NCBI GenBank assembly: GCA_963978545.1
Contig: OZ021732.1
Span: 34,130,123-34,194,122 of the forward strand
Reading direction: 5' to 3'
From: Linyphia triangularis
Lineage: Eukaryota > Arthropoda > Arachnida > Araneae > Linyphiidae
DNA length: 64,000 nt
The first letter of the stretch is position 1; every line of letters starts with the position of its first letter. A program made the translations under genes and the position numbers. Shown here piece after piece: positions 1 through 8,125 of this stretch. The notes under the pieces were generated by a model. It did not search any database, had not been told where the DNA came from, and saw only the letters and a list, made by a program, of their open reading frames with translations.

Positions 1-760
1 AATTAATCATATATTTTGTGGCAGAAGCTTTTCCATATACAATTGTAAACTACTTTTAATATGTAAAGTTTCTTAATATTTTGCAAAAGCAAACCGTTCA
101 CTTACATTTGTAAACCTTTTTTGTCACTGGAAGTTTTTGTATAAGAAAAACTTCGCTTATAGCGGTAAACTGTTTCTTATACAGAAAAATTTCTGTGTAT
201 TTTATATGAAATTTATTACAGAAAGTTTCCGTGTACTTTACGGGAGAAATTGTATTTTATATGGAATTGACCTTATTCAACACAGAAATTCTGTTTATTT
301 TACAGGTGGAAATTGCATTTTGTATGGAATCACCGTACTTAATACGGGAAATTTTAATTTATTTTACGGGAGTAAATTATTTTGCATGAAATTACCGTAT
401 TTAATACGGAAAGTTTACGTTTATTTTACGGGGATCAATGTTAGCAACCAGTCAATAACCGTTTTTAATACGAAAAGCTTCCGTTTATTTTACGGGAGAA
501 AACTGTATTTTGTACGGAATGACCGTAATTATTACTGAAAGTTTCCGTTCATTTTACGGGGAAATACTGTATTTTGTACGGAATGACCGTAATTATTACT
601 GAAAGTTTCCGTTCATTTTACGGGGAAATACTGTTGCAATCAGTCAAAAACCGTACTTAATACGGAATGTTTCCGTATTTTTTACGGTTTTAAACTGGCG
701 ACCCAGCTGCCAGTTTAAAACCGTAAATTTGACGGGATTTTTTTTGCAGTGTAGCGACAG
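1..760. repeat. Minisatellite array, end of a dispersed element
   Basis: From about 130 to 680 the sequence repeats a degenerate unit of roughly 60 bases built around the words TTTCCGT, TTTTACGGG, TGTATTTTGTA and GGAATGACCGTA. Two units near 510-630 are almost identical. The array ends in a hairpin (684-724) and then a T-run followed by GCAGTGTA near 748-756. Repeat-rich ends of this sort are typical of non-autonomous DNA transposons, but the other end lies outside the window, so the family is not assigned. The open frame through 137-538 follows the repeat periodicity and is not a gene. Confidence 0.7.
684..724. repeat. Perfect 16-bp inverted repeat (hairpin)
   Basis: The arm ACGGTTTTAAACTGGC at 684-699 and its exact reverse complement at 709-724 are separated by a 9-base spacer. 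It sits between the minisatellite and the element's apparent end, so it is probably a subterminal hairpin of the transposon. Confidence 0.85.
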
Positions 761-1059
761 ATATGCAAGTGTATGTTATGGTGACAGAGCATATGCCCGT
801 TTTCGACCCCTCACAGCTCAGCTTCTATTACAGGTAGAACCCTGATTTTTTTGCCATCGCGTTGCTCCGGATGAATAGACGAAAAATAACAACAGAATTG
901 TTAACATATTGAACAAGGGAACATGGTAAAAAATCCTTTGAAAATCGCCGAAGGCACCGGAATTTTGTTCTTCTGATTCTGTTTCTTCTGAATCTTCTGG
1001 TTCTGACCAAAACTTTAGTCAGGGCTACAGCCAAAACTATTTGATGATTTTAAAACATT

Positions 1060-1210
1060 TTTTTTTATTATTATTATTATTATTATTCTCTGCTTCATTA
1101 GAGGAAATGCCTTTCGTATGACTTCATGGGTATAAGGGTCTGCACCCCCCCCCCCCCGGAAATTATTCCGATGCTCGGGAACTTTAGTCTGGCTTACTCG
1201 AAATTTATTT
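1060..1210. repeat. ATT microsatellite and C-run dispersed repeat
   Basis: An (ATT)n run at about 1066-1086 is followed by a C-run at about 1146-1157 and then a GGAAATTATTCCGATGC segment. The same segment recurs near 8047-8064, also after a C-rich run, so this is a dispersed repeat with one copy on each side of the LTR element. No gene is seen in 760-1250. Confidence 0.55.
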
Positions 1211-1250
1211 TAAAAAATCCACTATTTTTAATTAAGCAGTATTAAAATAT

Positions 1251-1712
1251 TGTTATGAATTTTTCCGCTGAGGCAATGATGGCAAAGTTTTTACAGTATA
1301 AAAATATTTATTCTCTCTTCAGAAAACTCACAAAATTTATCCACAGGCAACAGTGTAATCGCTCACAAGCTTCAACACAAGCTTTAGCAAAAACAACTTC
1401 GAATACAGCGATTATACAAGCTCACTCCAATAGGTAAACAAAGCGATACGCTTTCGTCGAAGTCCAAAGTCAATCTGAAAACTTTCCCGTTCTCCAGTCT
1501 TTTATATACAAGCGCGTGAGACATTCTCGAAATTTCCAGCCAATACATCGGAAAAGAAATATCTCGAAACTTCTCGATTGCTTTAGGTGTTGCCACCTTT
1601 TTCTAACTTGTATAATCGCTATTAATTAATAAAATAAGATAAAAATAAATTACAATAGAATTTTGAAATAATACGTCACTATTTACAATATATACAGACA
1701 ATTTGTGCAACA
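1251..1712 (-). repeat. 3' LTR of the gypsy element (462 bp)
   Basis: TG...CA termini, seen as TGTT at 1251 and AACA at 1709-1712. Compared with the other LTR it differs by an A/C near 1285, a T/C near 1612, a missing 4-base AAAT near 1620-1630 and an A/C near 1684. The minus strand carries a TATA box (TATATAAAAG, about 1499-1508), which in this copy may supply downstream or polyadenylation-related functions. Confidence 0.96.
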
Positions 1713-1726
1713 TTTCCCCCTTCTTA
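1713..1726 (-). other. Polypurine tract (plus-strand primer)
   Basis: Directly inside the 3' LTR the minus strand reads AAGAAGGGGGAAA, a purine-only run ending at the LTR boundary. This is the standard position and composition of the polypurine tract that primes plus-strand DNA synthesis in LTR retroelements. Confidence 0.88.
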
Positions 1727-1772
1727 AAGACTGCACGTCCCGGGCAGTGAAGTCCTTAAGAGGAAAGGCAAT

Positions 1773-4700
1773 TCAATCACTTCTACTATAATATGGGGCT
1801 AGTCTATTGTTATGTACAACTCTAGGTTTACAGGAGGGTGTCCGTTGAATCCTTACCACGACGTCGTTGATCTTCTTTAGGACCACATACGGCCCTTCCC
1901 AGTTCGTCTGGAGCTTAGGGGAGAGTCCTTTCCGACGTTTAGGATTCCATAACCACACCTTGTCACCTTCCTGGAATGAACGTTCCGTGGCCTTGGCATC
2001 GTAGCGGACCTTCATGCGCTCTGTCATGATGTTGATTCTTTCTCTGGCGAACCGATGTACGGCTTCCAAACGTGCCTGGAGATCATCTAGATACTGGACA
2101 GGCGAGGAAGGGGTGTCCGGTGGTCGTCCAAAGAGGAGGTCGCAGGGTAGTCTAAGGTCTCTTCCGAAAATCATTTGAGATGGTGTATATCCGGTGGTCT
2201 CGTGAGTAGCACTTCTGTAGGCCAAAAGGAACAATGGAAGTTTCTGATCCCAATCTTGCTGGTTCTTGGAAACAAACAAGGAGAGATGATTCAGAATCGT
2301 TCTATTAAATCGTTCAACCATTCCATCGGATTGTGGGTGCAGGGGAGTTGTACGAGTCTTTTCCATGTCGAGCAAGTCACACAGCCCAGTGAAGACGGCA
2401 GAGTTGAAGTTCGTCCCCTGATCGGAATGTATCAGCAGGGGTACGCCAAATCGGGAGATCCAATTCCGTACGAGGACTTCTGCTACGGTTGTGGCTTCCT
2501 GGTCCGGAATCGCGTATGCTTCTGGCCACTTGCTAAAGTAGTCCATGACAACTAGGATGTATTTGTTGCCATTAGTTGTGTGAGGTAGGGGGCCTAAGAC
2601 GTCCAAAGCAATTCTTTCGAATGGTGCTCCTACGTTGTAACGTTGCAACTTTCCACGAGTTCGGGTCTTCGGTCCCTTCCGCGAATTGCATGCATCACAG
2701 GACTTGCACCACTTCTCCACGTCGGATTTTGCTTTGTCCCAGAAGAATCTCTCCCTGACTTTCTGAAGAGTTTTCGTGACACCAAAATGTCCTCCAGTAG
2801 AACTGCTGTGAAGTTCTTCTAGAACGTTTGTAACTCTAGAACTTGTAAGGATTAATTGCCACCGGAAGCTTTTGCCGTCATCGGACTCCCATCGGCGGTA
2901 GGGTACTCCATTCTTCAAGTGCAAAGAGTCCCACATAGCCCAATATCTCTTCATTGTTGGGCTATAGCATGCAATTTCCTGCCAACTGGGTTTTCCGGTA
3001 GCCGCTTCCAGGAATTCAAGGAGAGGTTTCAAGTCCTGATCTTCGACCTGACTTTTGCGGACATTCTGATCACTCCAAGGATCCACGTCTGAAGTAGTTG
3101 ACTTGGAAGTTATTTTCCGAACGGCCGATGTGTTAACCCCAAACTTAGACTCGGCATTGGAACAAAATCGACAGTTCTCCGGACATGGTCTTCTAGAAAG
3201 AGCGTCTGCATTCCCATGGAACGTTTCTTTTCTGTGATGGATATCCATGTCGTATTCCTGCAGGCGCTGAATCCACCTTGCTATTTGTCCCTCTGTATTC
3301 TTGAAATTCAGCAACCAAGTCAGAGACGCATGATCAGTTCTTAAAAGGAATTTTCGGCCGTACAAGTAATGATGAAAGTGCTCAACGGCTTTTACTATTG
3401 CCAGTAACTCCTTTCTTGTGACGCAGTAGTTCCGCTCGGATTTTGACAGGCTCTTACTAAAATAAGCGATTACTTTCTCCTGTCCTTCAATTTCCTGGGG
3501 AAGAACGGCGCCCACTCCCTCATTGCTGGCATCTGTATCCAAAATAAAGTCCTTGTTAACATCGGGAAAAGCCAAAACAGGCGCGGATGTAAAAGCGTTC
3601 TTCAGTTGATTGAAGGAGTCGTCACAGTCGGCAGTCCATAGGAACTTCTGCTTGCTCTCTGTTAGTCGATGCAAGGGTCTGGCGATCTTGGAGAAACCTT
3701 TCACGAATTTACGGTAATACGTGCACAGGCCTAGGAAGCTTCGCAATTGATGAACGTCTTGCGGTCGAGACCAAATTTGCACAGCATGGATCTTGGCTGT
3801 ATCTGTGCTTACTCCATCGGATGAGATGATGTGTCCGAGATAACTGACTTTCCGCCTAAAGAGCTTACATTTTGATGGGCTAAGTTTCAAGTGGGCTTCC
3901 CTAAGCTTCAATAACACGTTCTTCACATTTTGCAAGTGTTGATCAAAACTCCGCCCGGTGATAATGATATCGTCCAAATATACCAGACAGGTCTCGTAGG
4001 AAAGTCCTCTAAGCACAGTCTCCATTAGTCGCTCGAACGTAGCCGGTGCATTACACAAGCCAAACGGCATAACTTGAAACTGCCATAATCCTTGGCCGGT
4101 AGTGAAGGCAGTCTTCTCACGATCGTCGGGATGTATCTCTACTTGCCAGTATCCACTCTTCAAATCCAAAGTCGAAAACCACTGGTTCCCCGATAGAGTG
4201 TCCAAAGTGTCATCGATTCTTGGCAGAGGGTAGCTGTCCTTTTTCGTAATTTCGTTCAGCTTCCGGTAATCCACACAAAACCTGGTGGAACCATCCTTCT
4301 TTCGAACGAGTACGATTGGCGAGGCCCATGGACTTGAGGAGGGTTCGATAACTCTATTATCTTCCATTTCATGTAACAATCTCCCGACCTCCTCTTGTTT
4401 TGCAAATGGAAGCCTTCGAGGATGTTGTTTAATCGGTAAATGGGTCCCAGTGTCAATTCGATGTTGTGTAAGCTTCGTTCTTCCTACATCTTTCGATGAC
4501 ATGGAGAAAACGTCCTGAAATTCTTTTATAAGGTTTCCTACAATCTTCTCTTGCCTTCTTTCCAACCGAGCATCCTCGAGAAGCTGGTCCACTAAATCCG
4601 CGGGTGGTGCGGTCGGAAGCTCCTTCGATTCTCGTTCGATGCTTGTAACGGGTGTGCAAGTGGCAATTTCTTCTCCTTTCTTGATAACTCTCTTAGAATC

Positions 4701-5378
4701 ACCGATGTTGGCCATTCTCAAATGCACCACCTCTTGAGAGAGATCCACAAGCGTCGCTCCTACAAGCACTCCTTTCGGGACGCTATTCGATGATGGGAAG
4801 TCCGTTACTCCGAATCGGAAGGCCTTCGGGAGCTCTGTTGAACCTTTTACAACCAAATCTGTCATGGAGGGGATGGTGATGTCTTCAAGAGCTACTATTC
4901 GATATGCACACGGCTCTTCCGAGTCCAAACCGAACAATGGAACTTCTTCTTTCCCTGTTTGAAGCTCGCCTTTCTCGAAATTCAAAGTAATTCCATTTTT
5001 CTTTAAAAAGTCCAATCCAAGAATACATGGGTCAATAATTTCAGCGACGTAAACGGTGTGAGTGTAGGTGTGAAATCCAAAAGAGATGTTGACATTTAAT
5101 TTCCCATGGACAGAAATTTTGTCACCAGTCACAGTTTGTAGTGAAACTGAAGGCGCCGTGTAAAGAGGTTGGCTGTCCAGGCGCTGTGCTACATCCGTCC
5201 GTAAGATGGTTACATTTGCCCCTGAGTCAACTATTAGACGACAGGGAGTTCCATTGATCTTGCCCTCCACGAATAAACCATGGTTTCCTCCTTGAAGGGA
5301 TGAGATGTGATAGAGGCTGAGTGAAGCACCACCTGCTCTACACGGCGACCTCCGCCTCGGGAGATAGCCGCTCTTTAG
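1773..5378 (-). CDS. pol: Pol polyprotein (PR-RT-RNaseH-IN), expressed by -1 frameshift
   Basis: About 1200 codons open from the frameshift site to a TGA at 1775-1773. Domains in order: aspartic protease with the DSGA active site (near 5225-5240) and an ILGLDFL flap-side motif; reverse transcriptase with YLDD (near 3970-3985); RNase H beginning with the LDTDAS acidic motif (near 3530); integrase with an H-H-C-C zinc-binding region (near 2690-2810), then catalytic D in LDVLGP (near 2600), D in SDQGTN (near 2420) and E in MVERFNR (near 2315); and a C-terminal GPY/F-like module (WEGPYVV, near 1890). There is no ATG in the frame near the protease. The first GTG is at 5270, but the frame stays open up through the end of gag, so translation by ribosomal frameshifting from gag is the natural reading. 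All catalytic residues checked are present. Confidence 0.95.
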   Translation of the reverse strand, partial: LKSGYLPRRRSPCRAGGASLSLYHISSLQGGNHGLFVEGKINGTPCRLIVDSGANVTILRTDVAQRLDSQPLYTAPSVSLQTVTGDKISVHGKLNVNISFGFHTYTHTVYVAEIIDPCILGLDFLKKNGITLNFEKGELQTGKEEVPLFGLDSEEPCAYRIVALEDITIPSMTDLVVKGSTELPKAFRFGVTDFPSSNSVPKGVLVGATLVDLSQEVVHLRMANIGDSKRVIKKGEEIATCTPVTSIERESKELPTAPPADLVDQLLEDARLERRQEKIVGNLIKEFQDVFSMSSKDVGRTKLTQHRIDTGTHLPIKQHPRRLPFAKQEEVGRLLHEMEDNRVIEPSSSPWASPIVLVRKKDGSTRFCVDYRKLNEITKKDSYPLPRIDDTLDTLSGNQWFSTLDLKSGYWQVEIHPDDREKTAFTTGQGLWQFQVMPFGLCNAPATFERLMETVLRGLSYETCLVYLDDIIITGRSFDQHLQNVKNVLLKLREAHLKLSPSKCKLFRRKVSYLGHIISSDGVSTDTAKIHAVQIWSRPQDVHQLRSFLGLCTYYRKFVKGFSKIARPLHRLTESKQKFLWTADCDDSFNQLKNAFTSAPVLAFPDVNKDFILDTDASNEGVGAVLPQEIEGQEKVIAYFSKSLSKSERNYCVTRKELLAIVKAVEHFHHYLYGRKFLLRTDHASLTWLLNFKNTEGQIARWIQRLQEYDMDIHHRKETFHGNADALSRRPCPENCRFCSNAESKFGVNTSAVRKITSKSTTSDVDPWSDQNVRKSQVEDQDLKPLLEFLEAATGKPSWQEIACYSPTMKRYWAMWDSLHLKNGVPYRRWESDDGKSFRWQLILTSSRVTNVLEELHSSSTGGHFGVTKTLQKVRERFFWDKAKSDVEKWCKSCDACNSRKGPKTRTRGKLQRYNVGAPFERIALDVLGPLPHTTNGNKYILVVMDYFSKWPEAYAIPDQEATTVAEVLVRNWISRFGVPLLIHSDQGTNFNSAVFTGLCDLLDMEKTRTTPLHPQSDGMVERFNRTILNHLSLFVSKNQQDWDQKLPLFLLAYRSATHETTGYTPSQMIFGRDLRLPCDLLFGRPPDTPSSPVQYLDDLQARLEAVHRFARERINIMTERMKVRYDAKATERSFQEGDKVWLWNPKRRKGLSPKLQTNWEGPYVVLKKINDVVVRIQRTPSCKPRVVHNNRLAPYYSRSD

Positions 5379-5384
5379 TTTAAC
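5343..5384 (-). promoter_or_regulatory. -1 ribosomal frameshift signal at the gag stop
   Basis: On the minus strand the heptamer G UUA AAC (5384-5378) is in the gag frame as X XXY YYZ, and the very next codon is the gag stop UAA. After a 7-base spacer, a 28-base stem-loop occupies 5370-5343: 4 bp (CGGC/GCCG), one mismatch, 6 bp including one G-U, and a 6-base loop CGAGGC. A shift of -1 enters the pol frame, which is open. The same heptamer is used as the slippery site in some nidoviruses. Confidence 0.85.
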
Positions 5385-6703
5385 TGCTGAGGTTCGGACG
5401 AGGGTCTGTCCCCTCTCCTGTCCAATTCAGGGCAATCAGGTCTGAAATGTCCTTCCCGGTTGCAGAGCCAACAAACCACTCTAGTTTTTCGATCCCTCGA
5501 GCCAGGAATATTTCTCATAATTCGCTCCATCTTGTTTTCCAGTTCTTGAAACTTCTTCTTGAAAAGTTCAGAGGAATCGTCTGCCAATGTTCCACGTACG
5601 AAACGCCGATCTTTTCTAGAAGCTTGCTGTGCGGCTTCTACTCTCATGGCATAGACGAGGGTGGACTTCAGATCTTTGCTGTCTGACATCCTGGTAGCTT
5701 GCTGTATGTCGGGATCTTTGATGGCATCCACGAAATACTGAAGAGACAGGTTATCTCGTACGTCCGAGAGACAGTTTGGGAAAGCGAGGAGCGACAGTCT
5801 TTCTATATCCGATGCCAATTCTTGAAGAGTTTCATTGGCCTTCTGCTGTCTCACTTTCAATTGCAGTCTGTTGTAATCCTTTACATGCTGCTCCCCAAAC
5901 CTTAACTCCAACGCACTTGCCAGCGCCACGAATTCTCCCCGCTTCTCTTCAGGTAGTGTCTGTAAAATGTCAGCAGCTTCACCTCGAAGAGATGCTGCGA
6001 GATGGAATGCCTTCGAAGTATCGTCCCAACCATTCGCAGAAGCAATAATTTCAAACTGCGTTTGATAAACGCGCCAAGACGACCTCCCATCAAAAGTGGC
6101 TACTTTGATGTTGGAACGTGGCACAATGAAGGGAGTGGAAACATTATCCCATTTAGGCGTTGCAACGTTCATAGCTTCCCCCGTTTCAATTTTCCGTAGC
6201 CTTTCTTCAACAGCGTCATGAAACTTTTCCTGTTCCTCTTTCATGGAGGAAACCTTTTCTTCGATTTCATTCCTCACAGTCACAAGATCTCCTTTCATTG
6301 TAGAAACCTTTTCTCCCAAGCAGTCAACTTTCCCATTAACCGCCTCAAAACTCTCACTGATTTCTTTTCTTACTTCACTCAGAACATCTTCTTTTACCGA
6401 TTGTAGAACACTTGTAGTAGTCTCTATTATCGTAGATTCCACCATTGTAGTCAGTTCGGATTGCATTTCTTCTTTAATCCCAATTATAGCTGCTGATGTG
6501 GATTCTCGGCAGGTGGCGATTGCAGCGGCGAGTTCGGCATTTGTCGTTTCTTGACGCGCTTGACCAGCGGCGATTGTAGCAGCGGTTGATTCTTGTCCGG
6601 CTTTTATTTCAGCGGCGGTGGTTTCCTGTTGGTCCTTCATTCCAACAATCATTTCCATCAACTGCTTCATTTGGTCTTCCATCATTCCTCTAGTTGTCGG
6701 CAT
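5375..6703 (-). CDS. gag: Gag polyprotein with CCHC zinc knuckle (442 aa)
   Basis: Structural protein of the retrotransposon particle. It starts at an ATG at 6703-6701, 33 bases inside the 5' LTR. Residues about 1-175 are rich in Q, E, K, T and A with heptad-like spacing, suggesting a long coiled coil and an unusually extended N-terminus. Residues about 195-370 resemble a retrotransposon Gag/capsid region (WRVYQTQFE, LRGEAADIL, LELRFGE motifs). Near residue 415 is one zinc knuckle, C-X2-C-X4-H-X4-C (CWLCNREGHFRPDC), for nucleic-acid binding. The frame ends at TAA immediately after the slippery heptamer. No internal stop or frameshift is seen. Confidence 0.94.
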   Translation of the reverse strand: MPTTRGMMEDQMKQLMEMIVGMKDQQETTAAEIKAGQESTAATIAAGQARQETTNAELAAAIATCRESTSAAIIGIKEEMQSELTTMVESTIIETTTSVLQSVKEDVLSEVRKEISESFEAVNGKVDCLGEKVSTMKGDLVTVRNEIEEKVSSMKEEQEKFHDAVEERLRKIETGEAMNVATPKWDNVSTPFIVPRSNIKVATFDGRSSWRVYQTQFEIIASANGWDDTSKAFHLAASLRGEAADILQTLPEEKRGEFVALASALELRFGEQHVKDYNRLQLKVRQQKANETLQELASDIERLSLLAFPNCLSDVRDNLSLQYFVDAIKDPDIQQATRMSDSKDLKSTLVYAMRVEAAQQASRKDRRFVRGTLADDSSELFKKKFQELENKMERIMRNIPGSRDRKTRVVCWLCNREGHFRPDCPELDRRGDRPSSEPQQLN

Positions 6704-6715
6704 TCAAAATTACGA

Positions 6716-6734
6716 GATCCCACTTCTGACACCA
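6716..6734 (-). other. Primer-binding site, tRNA-Leu type
   Basis: One base inside the 5' LTR the minus strand reads TGGTGTCAGAAGTGGGA. The plus strand is therefore TCCCACTTCTGACACCA, matching what I know of the 3' end of arthropod tRNA-Leu plus CCA. This primes minus-strand synthesis. The exact isoacceptor cannot be settled here. Confidence 0.82.
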
Positions 6735-6735
6735 C

Positions 6736-7201
6736 TGTTATGAATTTTTCCGCTGAGGCAATGATGGCACAGTTTTTACAGTATAAAAATATTTATTCTC
6801 TCTTCAGAAAACTCACAAAATTTATCCACAGGCAACAGTGTAATCGCTCACAAGCTTCAACACAAGCTTTAGCAAAAACAACTTCGAATACAGCGATTAT
6901 ACAAGCTCACTCCAATAGGTAAACAAAGCGATACGCTTTCGTCGAAGTCCAAAGTCAATCTGAAAACTTTCCCGTTCTCCAGTCTTTTATATACAAGCGC
7001 GTGAGACATTCTCGAAATTTCCAGCCAATACATCGGAAAAGAAATATCTCGAAACTTCTCGATTGCTTTAGGTGTTGCCACCTTTTTCTAACTTGTATAA
7101 TCGCTACTAATTAATAAATAAAATAAGATAAAAATAAATTACAATAGAATTTTGAAATAATACGTCACTATTTCCAATATATACAGACAATTTGTGCAAC
7201 A
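6736..7201 (-). repeat. 5' LTR of the gypsy element (466 bp), with promoter
   Basis: Promoter-bearing LTR in element orientation. The minus strand has a good TATA box (TATATAAAAG, about 6984-6993) followed by GC-richer sequence, consistent with a Pol II start roughly 25-30 bases downstream. Its ends are TGTT and AACA. It is near-identical to the other LTR. Confidence 0.96.
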
Positions 7202-7689
7202 ATATGCATTACATGATTACTCTCGAAACCCTTCTCCCTTATTTGAGTCAAATATTATAATAATCAACCTGACAAGACAAAAAGTCTTCTAGAATTATCT
7301 GAAAATAGCTGAAAAATTAGAACCTGCGCACCCAATCCATCAACCTAAAAATAATAATTATAACGCCGTATCTCACAATAAATATTTTTCTCTTCAAGTT
7401 GTACTTTTTAGTTCCAGATCTATCGGATAATGAAAGTCAAGTAAACAACCAAAAAAATCGACGATGCTTTTTTTACATATTTTGTTCTGTCATGATTCTC
7501 CAATTCCAAAAATGCTAAAATGTCGATGGCGTCTGTTCGTTTTTCGTCACGCTAAAAATTGTACCTTCCATAAGTCTGAAACTACATAATCAATTTTAAT
7601 GAAATTGAAACATTTATGTGAATTAAAGTCAATTGGGTCCTAACAAATATTCAGACACAGAATTAGAAATTTTCACTCCTCTCAAAGTG

Positions 7690-8090
7690 ACAATAAAAAC
7701 TAGGTGTATGGAACATCGCACAACTTTCAATTACACTATAATACTGACGTGGATTTGTGTGATTTTCCGTTTTTATATGTTCATTATTCATTTAGAAAAA
7801 ATTGCCAGTTTGTCGATATTTTTTACGAAAATTCTTTTACGGATCTTTAAAAATAAATACCTCCAACAAAATAGTGATTTTGGCGATATACTTTTTCGGT
7901 AATTCTTAAATTATCCTTTTTTATAAGTGAAACTCAGGAGAGGAGAAAAAACGGTCGTTGATGAGCTATGCTAAAGGAAAGAGAACTCTGTGTTCAACTT
8001 TTTAAGCTAACTTTTTACAGTCTGCACTTCCCCCCGCCCCCCCTCCGGAAATTATTCCGATGCTTGGGAATTTCAGCCTGGCCTACTGCA
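7690..8090 (+). repeat. Partial copy of dispersed repeat family A, then C-run repeat
   Basis: From about 7707 (GAACATCGCACAACTTTCAA) to about 8000 the sequence matches the first half of the longer copies at 54.86 and 55.78 kb, including GAGGAGAGGAGAAAAAA and GAGAACTCTGTGTT. It then joins the C-run/GGAAATTATTCCG repeat also seen at 1.15 kb. Nothing gene-like is seen in 7202-8125. Confidence 0.7.
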
Positions 8091-8125
8091 TAAACGCTTT
8101 AATATATTCAGACCATTCTAACCAC

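Larger units (their letters stand above)
1251..7201 (-). mobile_element. Complete Ty3/gypsy LTR retrotransposon
   Basis: A full-length element of 5951 bases in minus orientation. Order along its own strand: 5' LTR (7201-6736), primer-binding site (6734-6716), gag (6703-5375), pol in the -1 frame (5378-1773), polypurine tract (about 1726-1713), 3' LTR (1712-1251). LTRs start TGTT and end AACA. A 4-bp duplication ATAT flanks the element (1247-1250 and 7202-7205). The protease, reverse transcriptase, RNase H, integrase order identifies Ty3/gypsy. There is no env ORF. Gag and pol have no internal stop, and the LTRs differ by only three substitutions and one 4-base indel. By position it probably lies in an upstream intron of the SLC9C-type gene, antisense to it. 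Confidence 0.96.

Noticed and set aside
137..538. 133-codon plus-strand open frame
   Set aside because: It follows the minisatellite periodicity, has repetitive GNCILYG-like translation and no protein resemblance.
1255..1596. ORFs inside both LTRs (also 6593-7081)
   Set aside because: Identical in the two LTRs because the LTRs are duplicates; no start context or protein family.
2175..2758. Plus-strand ORFs within the pol region
   Set aside because: Antisense shadows of the integrase domain of pol, which is the strongly supported reading on the minus strand.
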